Part shown: positions 9,705 through 18,727 of the stretch, in pieces
Numbering within the stretch: position 1 is the stretch's first letter
Layout of the letters: the number at the start of each line of letters is the position of its first letter
NCBI RefSeq assembly: GCF_023502345.1
Contig: NZ_JAMFLX010000003.1
Span: forward strand, 62,001 to 126,000
DNA from: Parendozoicomonas callyspongiae
GTDB lineage: Bacteria; Pseudomonadota; Gammaproteobacteria; Pseudomonadales; Endozoicomonadaceae
Direction of reading: 5' to 3'
Length of the DNA stretch: 64,000 bases
The notes under the pieces: generated by a model
The model's input: only the letters and a program-made list of their open reading frames with translations
Told to the model about the DNA's origin: nothing
The model's database searches: none
Position numbers and translations under genes: made by a program

Positions 9705-10190
9705 TTAAATAACGATAAAGCGACGGCGAAAACTGTGCATAACAGCAGCCAGCCACGGCCACAACAGAGCACTGGTCACAGCTGGCAGCAGGTATAGCAG
9801 GGACGGTGACAGTCTTCCTGTCGCACTGCCCACCCAAATCACCGTAAGCTCATAAAGACCGGTAATAAACAGCACCATAAAGCTCTGCTGCCACCAGGGG
9901 TACATTCGCAGTCTGCGGTGCAGCTGGTTCACCGCCAGGGCCATAAACAGCATGGCCATGGCATGCTGACCAAAGACCGTGCCATAGAGAATATCCATCA
10001 CAATACCGAGTACCCAGGCAAAGAACAGCCCGTAATACTGTGGCAACACCAGAATCCAGAAGATAGTTACCAGCGGTATCCAGGATGGGCGTGCATAGGA
10101 CAACCAGGCAGGCAGTGGCAGAAGACTCAACACGGCTGCCATCAACAGCGTCAGCCATACCAGCCAGTGCGCATGAGAAGAATGTCTCAT
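9705..10190 (-). CDS. mreD: MreD, rod-shape determining membrane protein
   Basis: The 161-aa protein consists of about five hydrophobic helices, as expected for MreD, the integral membrane subunit of the elongasome that links MreB and MreC to lateral wall synthesis. Its ATG overlaps the mreC stop in an ATGA arrangement (10187-10190), a sign of translational coupling. The gene is followed by maf. Sequence conservation in MreD is generally low, but the size, topology and position leave little doubt. Confidence 0.95.
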   Translation of the reverse strand: MRHSSHAHWLVWLTLLMAAVLSLLPLPAWLSYARPSWIPLVTIFWILVLPQYYGLFFAWVLGIVMDILYGTVFGQHAMAMLFMALAVNQLHRRLRMYPWWQQSFMVLFITGLYELTVIWVGSATGRLSPSLLYLLPAVTSALLWPWLAAVMHSFRRRFIVI

Positions 10191-11089
10191 TGCTTAACCT
10201 CCGTTTCCTGCCCTTCCTGAGCAGCTAGATCATTACCGTTATTATCAGCTCTATGCTCCAGTCCATTTCGTTCGGTTGAGAAAACCAGCATAACCAGCCG
10301 ACTTCTGTTAAGGCGGGCCAAAGGTTCAGCACGGATATAGAGGAACGGTTCTCCAGGGTTACGCGTCACTTCAGTGACTTCAGCCACAGGATAACCAACA
10401 GGGAAACGCTGCCCCATGCCAGAAGTGATCAGCAGATCACCTTCTGCAATTTCCGCCGTTGCCGGAACATGCTGCAGTTCAAGCTCAGTACCGGACTCGT
10501 TACCGGCTGCAATCGCACGGTATCCATTCTTGTTCACCTGCACTGGTATACGACTGCTGCTGTCGGTAATCAAAATCACCCGACTGGTAAAAGGACTTGT
10601 CTGAACAACCTGCCCCATAACACCTGAAGCATCCAGCAATGGCTGTCCAATGTAGACTCCGTCGCGCTCACCTTTGTTGACCACGACCTGTTTCACATTC
10701 GGGTCGGGGTCAATGCCGACAAGCTCACCAACAACAACTTTTTCATCAACAAGACGGGAAGAGTTCAGAAGTTCACGAAGCCTGACATTCTCAGCATTCA
10801 ACGATGCAAGTTTCTGGATTTTCTGTTCAAGAATAAGGCTGCGGGCCTTAAGGCGTGCATTCTCCTGCGCCAGTTCACTGCGCGAACTGACCATCAGGCT
10901 GGCATTACCGACCAGGCGGGCAGGTGTATCCGCCAACAGCTGAACCGGGGTGGCCAGAACGGATAACCAGCTGCGCACCTGCACCAGGGAATCAAAGCGA
11001 TGATCAACAAATATCAGAGCCAGGGAGAGTGCCAGTAGAAAGGTAAAACGGGCACCAAGGGCCTGCCCCTTGCGAAATATGGGATTAAT
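10187..11089 (-). CDS. mreC: MreC, rod-shape determining periplasmic protein, probable ATT start
   Basis: MreC anchors in the inner membrane and forms periplasmic assemblies that organise the cell-elongation machinery. The periplasmic coiled coil (SELAQENARLKARSLILEQK) and beta domain (GERDGVYIGQPL, GMQRFPVGYPV) are clear. The first standard start codon is a GTG at 10984, but that would remove the membrane anchor. Upstream in frame the sequence continues NPIFRKGQALGARFTFLLAL then SLALIFVDHRFDSL, a perfect MreC N-terminus. No ATG, GTG or TTG occurs there before the stop. The best start is ATT at 11089-11087, seven nucleotides after AGGAG, giving 300 aa. Leucine codons (CTG) further inside are weaker alternatives. 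mreB is not adjacent but 17.6 kb away. Confidence 0.93.
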   Translation of the reverse strand: MNPIFRKGQALGARFTFLLALSLALIFVDHRFDSLVQVRSWLSVLATPVQLLADTPARLVGNASLMVSSRSELAQENARLKARSLILEQKIQKLASLNAENVRLRELLNSSRLVDEKVVVGELVGIDPDPNVKQVVVNKGERDGVYIGQPLLDASGVMGQVVQTSPFTSRVILITDSSSRIPVQVNKNGYRAIAAGNESGTELELQHVPATAEIAEGDLLITSGMGQRFPVGYPVAEVTEVTRNPGEPFLYIRAEPLARLNRSRLVMLVFSTERNGLEHRADNNGNDLAAQEGQETEVKQ

Positions 11090-11394
11090 GGGAGTGCTCC
11101 TGCAAGCTCCAAGTCCAAAATTACTTATTGTAAATGTCTAACAGGCAATGCGGAAAGGGGAAACCGATAGATTTCCGAAATTTGAATGCTTTCTTACCGT
11201 TAGCTCACTGATTGGCCAGCACGAAAATCAATAAAAATCGCCCAGAAACTGACCACTCAGTTAGCCCTCGTATTACTTCAAGCGGAACTGAACTGGCCAC
11301 ACGTTATTCTAATGCGCAATCATCGAAAAATATCGGGGAAAAGCAGGTATGGATTTTGTTATTCACAGTAGAAGCACTTCGCCAAATATAAGTC

Positions 11395-13656
11395 ATGACT
11401 GCCCACCTGACAATGAAAAAAAAAAAGGGATCCTTACTTGACCCAAAGACGGTAAAAACTGCAAAAACAGAAAGCTCTGAATTGACATTCACACCCAGTG
11501 GCCCGGGAGATATAACGCTTGCGAATCTGGCCCAATCACTGCCCCGGACAATCCCTGTTACGCCTGCCCTGACTAACCCTTCAGATAGCTCATTGGAAAA
11601 ACAACCAGAACCAGAAGGTATAGAGAAAACGTCAAGGGCCGTGAGGATACGTCTATATTCAGATGAGACTCTGGCTGACAGACTGGTTCCCCTGTACCCC
11701 GGTACGCCCCCAACCCAAGGAGGCGATTCTCCGCCCAGCCGTGCGCCAGTGATGGCATTGTTTGATATTGCCCTTGATGAGGACATGACCGAGGAGGAAG
11801 CCAGAAGGGTAATTATTGAGTTCAGCAAGAAATATTCACACATTCCGAAACTTGAGCTGGATTTAAACAGCCAGGAAACCCAAAAGTTTCTTTCAGCCCT
11901 CAATAAAACCGGCCAGCGTATACGCCTGCGTGCTCCAGACTATTCAAGGATACGCACAAACGCTCCAGAGTTGATCTACGGGCGGTTTGTTATCGATGGC
12001 AACAATGTGGTCAATAGTAGCTATTCTCCAAGCTCTCCAACAACATATGTTGAATACGGCAGCCATCCCGATGCCATTATGGCAGGCTTGCTGGAACTAC
12101 TCACATGCGAGAAGGGGGTTGCACAACTTTGCCTGAAAGAGCGGCAAGAACACCATGAGCTTTCCGTACTTAAGGATATCCTGGGAGCGTACATAAATAA
12201 GCATAAGAATGATTACTATAATAACAAACTGTTACCGCCGGACAAACAACAGTTCGAGGCCGTCAAAAACTCACTGGAGCCAATTCAGCTCAATAGAAGT
12301 GGTCTTTACAGTCAAAGACCTCATATCAATCCTGATCTGGCCGCCAGCTTGATTGATTCTACCCGAAAACTGGCAATGGAGGTTGCCCCGGAGCTGACCC
12401 AGCGCTGCGTAAACATTTCCCATTATCTCCATGACCCTATTGAATTTCTGCCCCAGCTGGCCAATCTTGGACAAAGGATTATAACCGTTTTTCAACAGCA
12501 GACAGCTAGATCGGGAACTGCGGATTCAAACTTCCCTCATTATTACTTTGGCGATGAGTTTAACTTTAAGCTGACTAATGATCGCGTTAATCAAGATATT
12601 AGCCCTGCGCTTAGAGGTTACTGTTGTCAAATATCCAAGACACAAGCCACATTGCTGCCAATACGCTTTCGTGGGTCATATTACCCCCAGCCCATTGTCA
12701 ACACAGACAAATTGGATGGTTCCACCAAAATGGACGACTGGGTGAGTCAACATAAATTGCATCACAGTCTGGCACTGGCAGCTGGGAAAGACGGCAGAGT
12801 AAGCCCACAGTTTCTTGGATTTCTCAAGCCAAAACAGGCGAATGTAATTGTTACTCAGTATGGCAGCTTTCGGGATCACGCCTTATCTTGCAACCCCTTT
12901 CACACCAAAAATGTCCACGACTTGCAGATGGCTGTTCTGCGTGACAAGCAATTAATGGATGACAGCTTTTTACCGCAGATACTCTGCCCTTTGGGCGTCG
13001 AAAATGGCAATGATAATCTGTGGCCCAACCTGTTCGATGCAAACTGTCTGGTACCAGAGACAGACAGCTACCTCGGTGATCAAGTGATTCTGCGCCCCAG
13101 CCTGGCTCTGAATAGCCCTAACATAATTATTGGCCTGTTGAGTTCACAAAACCTGTCCCGCTCCATCGCTCTCTGCGCAGACAAGGCCCAGCCTGATACT
13201 CTGGGTAAACTGTTCCACAGGCTCTGCTCGCCTGACAAAATGACAGACACACCCGAAACAGAGATGCGTGAGGGTTTGCGAATGCTCTCCCTGCAGATCA
13301 ATGCGCTGGAAGTGTCCATCATTTCTTCCAATTACAAAGATCTGAAAAAAATCGGTACATATGCAGCTCCACTTTTCGCAGAGCGCTTTACCAGGGAAGG
13401 GAGGCCTTTTGAGCAGACCAGTCCGGCCCGGCGTGCCATAGAACTGTATGAAAAAGCATCCGATGTAGCAAACTGCAATTTTATTGCGGATAGCGAGATA
13501 ACAGACATTGGCAGAAAAGTGTATGAGCCCCAGGTGCTTCGGGATAAAAATGGCGCGATGCTGGAGAGCGAAGATGGAACCTGCTACCTGCTGCCCGGTG
13601 GCCATCTGATTAACAAAGACTTCACCGTTCTCTACAAGAATCACTCGCTGGATTGA
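11395..13656 (+). CDS. Large protein of unknown function, first of two tandem paralogs
   Basis: The 753-aa product matches no family I recognise. It has no signal peptide and no membrane helix. The first 75 residues are polar and low-complexity with a KKKK run, then a conserved block begins at about residue 85 (TLADRLVPLYPGTPPTQGGD) and runs to the end. The downstream gene encodes a paralog sharing this block and the C-terminal segments (SRSIALCADKAQPDTLGKLF; LPGGHLINKDFTVLYKN). No catalytic motif stands out. The start is uncertain: ATG 11395 and ATG 11413 are both possible and neither has a good ribosome site. An 11-A run lies right after the second ATG. It lies between mreC and narXL. A secreted effector is conceivable but unproven. 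Confidence 0.8.
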   Translation: MTAHLTMKKKKGSLLDPKTVKTAKTESSELTFTPSGPGDITLANLAQSLPRTIPVTPALTNPSDSSLEKQPEPEGIEKTSRAVRIRLYSDETLADRLVPLYPGTPPTQGGDSPPSRAPVMALFDIALDEDMTEEEARRVIIEFSKKYSHIPKLELDLNSQETQKFLSALNKTGQRIRLRAPDYSRIRTNAPELIYGRFVIDGNNVVNSSYSPSSPTTYVEYGSHPDAIMAGLLELLTCEKGVAQLCLKERQEHHELSVLKDILGAYINKHKNDYYNNKLLPPDKQQFEAVKNSLEPIQLNRSGLYSQRPHINPDLAASLIDSTRKLAMEVAPELTQRCVNISHYLHDPIEFLPQLANLGQRIITVFQQQTARSGTADSNFPHYYFGDEFNFKLTNDRVNQDISPALRGYCCQISKTQATLLPIRFRGSYYPQPIVNTDKLDGSTKMDDWVSQHKLHHSLALAAGKDGRVSPQFLGFLKPKQANVIVTQYGSFRDHALSCNPFHTKNVHDLQMAVLRDKQLMDDSFLPQILCPLGVENGNDNLWPNLFDANCLVPETDSYLGDQVILRPSLALNSPNIIIGLLSSQNLSRSIALCADKAQPDTLGKLFHRLCSPDKMTDTPETEMREGLRMLSLQINALEVSIISSNYKDLKKIGTYAAPLFAERFTREGRPFEQTSPARRAIELYEKASDVANCNFIADSEITDIGRKVYEPQVLRDKNGAMLESEDGTCYLLPGGHLINKDFTVLYKNHSLD

Positions 13657-13734
13657 AGCTTTACCTGAGTCCAGCAGCCGCAGGGCACGTCTGCACTCAT
13701 GTAGAAAAATAATATGCCCGGAGGAAGTACAGCC

Positions 13735-16026
13735 GTGGAGTCTAATGCAAGGATAGATTTTGAAAGCCCAAGAAAAAGACCAAACCCGTCGAACAATAAA
13801 GAAAGGGAAGCTTTATTTGTTTCTATACCGGTAAAAATTGCGAAAATAGAAGAGTGTCAATTTACATCCACAGACCAAAACACAAAAGGTATAGCGGTTA
13901 CGGGCGCTCCTCTATCAAAGCCTGAGCAAATTTCAGTTGAACCTGCCCTGACCATCTCCACAAGCAGCAGTACACAAAAAACGCCAAGAGCTGTGAGGAT
14001 AGGTTTACCTCCAGGCCAGACTCTGGCTGACAGACTGGCTCCCCTGTACCCCGGTACGCCCTCAACCCAGGGAGGCGATTCTCCACCCAGCCGTGCGCCG
14101 GTGATGGCATTGTTTGATATTCCGCTTGATGAGGACATGACCGAAGAACAAGCCAGGAAGGTAATTACTGAGTTCAACGACAAACATTCAGATAACTTGG
14201 AACTTGGGCTGGATTTAAACAATCAGGAAACCCAAAAGTTACTGTCAGCCCTCAATAAAACCGGCCAGCGTTTACGCTTGCGCGCTGCAGACTATTCAAG
14301 AATACACGCAAACTCTCCAGAGCTGATCTACGGGCGTTTTGTTATCCATGACAGAAATGTGATCAATAATATCTATTCCGCAACTCCACCAGTAATATTT
14401 ACTGAAGATGGCAGCCACCCTGATGCCATTATGGCAAGCTTGCTGGAGTTACTTACATGTCCGGACGGAATTGCACAGCTTTGCCTGAAAGAGCGGCAAA
14501 TTCAGCACGAATTTCTAGTTCTTACAGATATCCTGACTGCTTATAGCTGCAACCCCGAGCCAGTTTCCGGTGGAAGAACAACATCGGCACAGAAACAAGA
14601 GCGGTTAAAAACAACTGTCGAAGATAAGATACATTCAGTCAATAGAAAAAAACATTCTCAATATTCCAATGACCCTTTCCGCAACTCTGACATTGCAGCC
14701 AGCATGATTGATGAATATCGAAAACTGGCCATAGCAGTTGCCCCAGAGTTATCTCAACGCTGTATGGAAATTTCTCGCTATCTTCATGAACCTATGGATT
14801 ATGTGCCCCAGTTAGCCAAGCTTGGAGAGAAGATTATTGATATCTTTCAGAAACAGGCCACCGGGGCAGGAGAGGCAGATACCAGCTTCCCCCATCATGA
14901 CTTTCACGAGGAACTTGAGTATAAGCTGGTCAGAGATCGTGCTGTTGAAGACGTGTCCAGTTCAAAACAAGATCAAGTCGCCTCAAAGGTATTCTCTGAA
15001 GCTCAGGGGATAGCCCATCAAGAACGTCTCAAAGGCTCTTACTACCCCTGCCCAAGAGTCAAACATGATGATGCCACTGGTACCAAAATGGATGACTGGA
15101 TCAAATCGCATAAACTGTACCAAAGCCTCGCGCTGGCCGCAGGGAAAAATGGCAGAGTAAGTCCGCTGTTTCTGGGGTTCGTAGATCATTTAGAAGCCGA
15201 TATCATTGCTGCTGAACATGGAAGTTTTCGCGACCACGCTCTTTCCTGTGCCATTTTTCACACCAAGAATGTTCATGATTTGCAAATGGCCATCTTGCGC
15301 GACAAAGGCCTGATGAATGACAGGCTTTTGCCCCAAATTCTCAGCCCATATCATGGAGGCTTTGACGAAAACCTCTGGCCTAACCTGTTCGATTTGGCAT
15401 GTTTATCACCATACTCGAACAGCCACCTTGGGGATCAGGCAATCTTGCGGCCATGTCTCACACTCAATGCCCCTAACACAACTTTTGGCCTGCTGAGTTC
15501 ACAAAGCCTGTCCCGCTCCATCGCTCTCTGCGCAGACAAAGCGCAGCCTGACACTCTGGGCAAACTGTTCCACAGGCTCTTCTATCCTGGCGAATTGACA
15601 AACACAACCGAAGAGGAAATGCGTAAAGTTTTGCGAACAGTCTCCCGGCAGATCAATGCCTTGGAGGTATCCATCATTTCCTCCAATTATAAAGATCTGA
15701 TAAAAATCGGGACACATGCCGCTCCGCTTTTCACAAAGCGTTTTGCCGAGGAGAAAAGGCCTTATCAGCATGCTCATCCGGCTCTTCGTGCGATAGAGAT
15801 GTACGAGAAAGCAACTTCACTGGAAAGCTGTGGTTTTGTTAAAGATATTTACATACATGGCCTCGGTAGAGAGGTATATATGCCCCAGGTGCTTGAGAAT
15901 GAAGATGGCACACTACTGGAGAGCGCAGATGGTACCTGCTTCCAATTGCCTGGTGGCCACCTGATTAACGAAGACTTCACCGTTCTCTACAAGAATCACG
16001 CCCTCAAGGACGCTTCCCTTTGTTGA
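13735..16026 (+). CDS. Large protein of unknown function, second of two tandem paralogs
   Basis: The 763-aa product is a paralog of the preceding gene over nearly the whole length, from TLADRLAPLYPGTPSTQGGD to LPGGHLINEDFTVLYKNH. The N-terminal 80 residues are divergent, polar, and contain a basic PRKRPNP stretch. An ATG at 13714 opens the frame, but GTG at 13735 is preceded by GGAGGA at a good distance and is preferred. The gap from the first copy is about 80 bp, so the two may be co-transcribed. The last 23 bp overlap the 3' end of narL on the opposite strand. No known domain, signal peptide or membrane segment is visible. The function is unknown. Confidence 0.8.
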   Translation: MESNARIDFESPRKRPNPSNNKEREALFVSIPVKIAKIEECQFTSTDQNTKGIAVTGAPLSKPEQISVEPALTISTSSSTQKTPRAVRIGLPPGQTLADRLAPLYPGTPSTQGGDSPPSRAPVMALFDIPLDEDMTEEQARKVITEFNDKHSDNLELGLDLNNQETQKLLSALNKTGQRLRLRAADYSRIHANSPELIYGRFVIHDRNVINNIYSATPPVIFTEDGSHPDAIMASLLELLTCPDGIAQLCLKERQIQHEFLVLTDILTAYSCNPEPVSGGRTTSAQKQERLKTTVEDKIHSVNRKKHSQYSNDPFRNSDIAASMIDEYRKLAIAVAPELSQRCMEISRYLHEPMDYVPQLAKLGEKIIDIFQKQATGAGEADTSFPHHDFHEELEYKLVRDRAVEDVSSSKQDQVASKVFSEAQGIAHQERLKGSYYPCPRVKHDDATGTKMDDWIKSHKLYQSLALAAGKNGRVSPLFLGFVDHLEADIIAAEHGSFRDHALSCAIFHTKNVHDLQMAILRDKGLMNDRLLPQILSPYHGGFDENLWPNLFDLACLSPYSNSHLGDQAILRPCLTLNAPNTTFGLLSSQSLSRSIALCADKAQPDTLGKLFHRLFYPGELTNTTEEEMRKVLRTVSRQINALEVSIISSNYKDLIKIGTHAAPLFTKRFAEEKRPYQHAHPALRAIEMYEKATSLESCGFVKDIYIHGLGREVYMPQVLENEDGTLLESADGTCFQLPGGHLINEDFTVLYKNHALKDASLC

Positions 16027-16642
16027 CCATTAAAATAGCCGCCTCTACCCGGGAACGTACGCCAAGCTTTTTTAAAAGGTGCTTCACATGCACCTTCACC
16101 GTTCCCTCGGTAATATTCAGCTCACGGGCAATCATCTTGTTAGAAAGCCCATCTGCAATCAGCCAGACAATATCGCACTCGCGCGCTGTCAGGGTAGAGA
16201 GCTGATCGCCGGTACCGGTATCGTGCCTGAGCAGTGATGCCATAACCTCAGCCAGACGCTCGTCAACCACCAGCTGACCGTTTACAGCCTGATGAATGTT
16301 TTTGATAAGTTCATCGGGCTCCATATCCTTCAGCAGGTAGCCATCTGCACCCGCCTTGAATAAAGCAGCGACATCTCCCTGATGATCAGAGACTGTCAGC
16401 ATAACCACTCGGGTAGTTATACCTGCATCACGAATCGCTTTCAGCGTTGCCAGACCATCCATGCCTTTCATATTGAGATCCAGCAGAATCAGGTCTGGGT
16501 CAAGCTTTTTTGCTTTCTCCAGCCCGTCCTTGCCATCACCAGCCTCCCCGGCCACTTCTAGCTCCGGGTCATCATTGATCAGTTGTTGTAAACCGCGCCT
16601 CAACAGAGGGTGGTCATCAATCAGCAAGACTTTCGACGGCAT
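16004..16642 (-). CDS. narL: NarL/NarP-type nitrate response regulator
   Basis: The 212-aa response regulator has a receiver domain with the acidic pair D9-D10, phospho-acceptor D55 (LILLDLNMKG) and K105. It ends in a LuxR/FixJ-type HTH (LTARECDIVWLIADGLSNKM, IARELNITEGTVKVHVKHLL). It is paired with narX, whose stop lies 26 bp inside this gene. The frame is open further upstream, but the ATG at 16642 starts exactly at the receiver domain. Its likely targets are the nap promoter heptamers at 18602-18617. Whether it is closer to NarL or NarP cannot be settled by eye. The 3' end overlaps the convergent unknown gene by 23 bp. Confidence 0.92.
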   Translation of the reverse strand: MPSKVLLIDDHPLLRRGLQQLINDDPELEVAGEAGDGKDGLEKAKKLDPDLILLDLNMKGMDGLATLKAIRDAGITTRVVMLTVSDHQGDVAALFKAGADGYLLKDMEPDELIKNIHQAVNGQLVVDERLAEVMASLLRHDTGTGDQLSTLTARECDIVWLIADGLSNKMIARELNITEGTVKVHVKHLLKKLGVRSRVEAAILMVNKGKRP

Positions 16643-18446
16643 TATTCTGGTTCTCTGTATAAACAGTTTTAAAACGAAGCTGGACCCGGGCTCCACCCAG
16701 TGGCGATGGCACCATTGCAACATCACCATTCAGACTGCTGGCTCTCTCTCGAACAATAGTCAGACCGTAGTGCCCCGGACGATCCGGGTCTTTATCAATT
16801 CCTTTACCGTTATCATCAACGGTAACCAGAATTTCCTGACCTTCTGTCTGATAGCAACTGACCCGGCACAGTGTTGCCCCGGCATGTTTGACCACATTGC
16901 TCAGAGCTTCTCTGATAATCTGCAGGATGTGGATTTCCTGATGGGCATCTACGGGGCGGAAACGGATACGGTAGTCCAGTTCAAACCGGGTTTCGGCAGA
17001 ACGGCTGTTGAACTCTTCCAGTGTACGTTCAAGGTTGTCTTTCAGTGATCCTTCTGCCATCGACAGACGGAAGGTGACCAGCAGCTCCCGTAACTGGCGG
17101 TAGGCATTGCTGACACCACTCTGAAGATCTTCAACAATCTCTTTTGCCGTACCCTCTTCCGGAACCTGGCGGCGCAGGCGGGCAATCTGGATTTTCTGGT
17201 AGGATAGAGCCTGTGCCAGGGAGTCATGCAACTCTCTCGCTATAACCGCCCGCTCCTCCATAAGCAGCAGGCGTCGTTCATCTTCGCGCTGCCGGCTTTG
17301 ACTCAAAGCTGTGGCAAGAATATCAACAAAGACCTGCAGCCACTGTCGTTCTTCATCACTTAACTGGGTACCCTGTGCCGGAATCACCCGCAGGAAACCA
17401 AAGCACTGGTTATCCTTCTTGGCGACAGAAACCGGAAAATGATTGCTTCCAGACGGGCACCCGACGCCAACAGGAATGGCATGGTCTTTTGTTTCAACCA
17501 GGCAACTGGTACAGCGCCCGCCATCACAGCTGACTGACAAGCTGGTTTCAGGCTCAACACGCTGCAGGTTGTCATTTCCAGCAGCTCCTGAGAGACAGAG
17601 ATAACACCCCTGCAGTCTCAGTAGTTTCTGCCAGCGTTCCAGCAATGAGACCATATTGGTACGGTCAAAAGGGTTATTCTCCAGAGAACGTGAACTGGCA
17701 TAAAGCAGTTCCAGGGCAGCATTAGAGCGGCTTAAAGCCAGTGTCTGAATCTCGACCTGTTTTTCCAGCCCCTGGTACAGCTGATTCAGCTCACCTGCCA
17801 TATGGTTAAAGGCACCGGTCAGCTGCCCCAGTTCATTTCCTGAGTTGTACGGAAGATCAATATCAAAATCCCTGCGACCAACTTTACTGGCAGCCTGCGC
17901 CAAGGCTCCAATCGGTTCCAGAAAGCTCTTGCGCACATCCCGGAACATCCACACAGCAAAAAACGCCAGGCCAATCAGAGCCACAATCATGGCAATGTAC
18001 AGCCCTTTCAGTTTGCGTTCGGTATTTTCCTGCAGGGCATTAACCATGGCATCGATTCGATCGACGAAATCCGGCACCTGCACCACGTAGGCCTGGAAAT
18101 CTCCGCGCTGGAGACGGGGCCGCATAATGTATTGCCACTCGTTCAGAATCTGCCGGTACTGATCCCCAATCGGGTTACTCCAGTCAGCAAGAAGCGCAAG
18201 AGAATCATGGTGAATGCTTTTGTCATATATCTGAACAAGGGGGACAAGAATGTCCTCTGTTACCAGTTCAGGAACAACAACGTGCTCAGCAAGCCGCCAG
18301 GACTGCATCCGCAGGGAACCAGCCACATTGATAGCGGCTGCATCTGTCTCGGTTATTTTGGCAAACCACAGTGACGTACTGATCACTGAAGCTGCCAGCA
18401 ATGAACTGGACAGGAGAATAAGAAGAAGCTTACGCCTTAAAGTCAT
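16617..18446 (-). CDS. narX: NarX-type nitrate/nitrite sensor histidine kinase
   Basis: The 609-aa membrane sensor has two membrane helices (about 8-30 and 150-170) enclosing a periplasmic domain with the P-box-like segment INVAGSLRMQSWRLA, where NarX-family sensors bind nitrate. A HAMP domain follows, then a GAF-like region with a cysteine cluster (CDGGRCTSCL), the DHp helix with H407 in VIARELHDSLAQ, and a HPK_7 ATPase domain (NVVKHAG, VDDNGKGID, GHYGLTIVRERA). It would phosphorylate the overlapping narL product. Transcription diverges from napF across about 280 bp containing FNR and NarL/NarP sites. No clear ribosome site precedes the ATG. Confidence 0.94.
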   Translation of the reverse strand: MTLRRKLLLILLSSSLLAASVISTSLWFAKITETDAAAINVAGSLRMQSWRLAEHVVVPELVTEDILVPLVQIYDKSIHHDSLALLADWSNPIGDQYRQILNEWQYIMRPRLQRGDFQAYVVQVPDFVDRIDAMVNALQENTERKLKGLYIAMIVALIGLAFFAVWMFRDVRKSFLEPIGALAQAASKVGRRDFDIDLPYNSGNELGQLTGAFNHMAGELNQLYQGLEKQVEIQTLALSRSNAALELLYASSRSLENNPFDRTNMVSLLERWQKLLRLQGCYLCLSGAAGNDNLQRVEPETSLSVSCDGGRCTSCLVETKDHAIPVGVGCPSGSNHFPVSVAKKDNQCFGFLRVIPAQGTQLSDEERQWLQVFVDILATALSQSRQREDERRLLLMEERAVIARELHDSLAQALSYQKIQIARLRRQVPEEGTAKEIVEDLQSGVSNAYRQLRELLVTFRLSMAEGSLKDNLERTLEEFNSRSAETRFELDYRIRFRPVDAHQEIHILQIIREALSNVVKHAGATLCRVSCYQTEGQEILVTVDDNGKGIDKDPDRPGHYGLTIVRERASSLNGDVAMVPSPLGGARVQLRFKTVYTENQNNAVESLAD

Positions 18447-18458
18447 AGAAAATAGTGC

Positions 18459-18472
18459 TTGATCTACATCAA
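18459..18472. promoter_or_regulatory. Perfect FNR/Anr box
   Basis: TTGATCTACATCAA matches the TTGAT-N4-ATCAA consensus exactly. It lies 13-26 nt upstream of the narX start codon and about 260 nt upstream of napF. Its position is unusually close to narX, so it could repress narX, or serve a rightward promoter with a long leader. Confidence 0.7.
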
Positions 18473-18601
18473 TAACTGATCACTTTTCTGTAACTACCAC
18501 CATTGCCTCGCAGTAAAAATGTGGGGAGCCACACTCATCCACCCAAAGGCGCAATTATCAGATTTCCGTGGAGTTTTACCCTACACCTCACTGTTTTACT
18601 C

Positions 18602-18617
18602 TACCCATAAAGAGGTA
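18602..18617. promoter_or_regulatory. NarL/NarP 7-2-7 binding palindrome upstream of nap
   Basis: TACCCAT-AA-AGAGGTA fits the inverted heptamer pair (TACYNMT, two-base spacer) used by NarP and by NarL at 7-2-7 sites. It lies about 110 bp upstream of napF. Weaker single heptamer-like sequences (TACCCTA, TACACCT) lie just upstream, around 18577-18588. Confidence 0.75.
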
Positions 18618-18727
18618 CGCAAGAATAAAGTGAACTGATAACGCGCGATTCCCCCCTCTTTTACTAAGGTTTTACAGCATTACTATCTGCCCCACGTCGA
18701 CTTAAAACAGTGACACATTCAGGGCAC

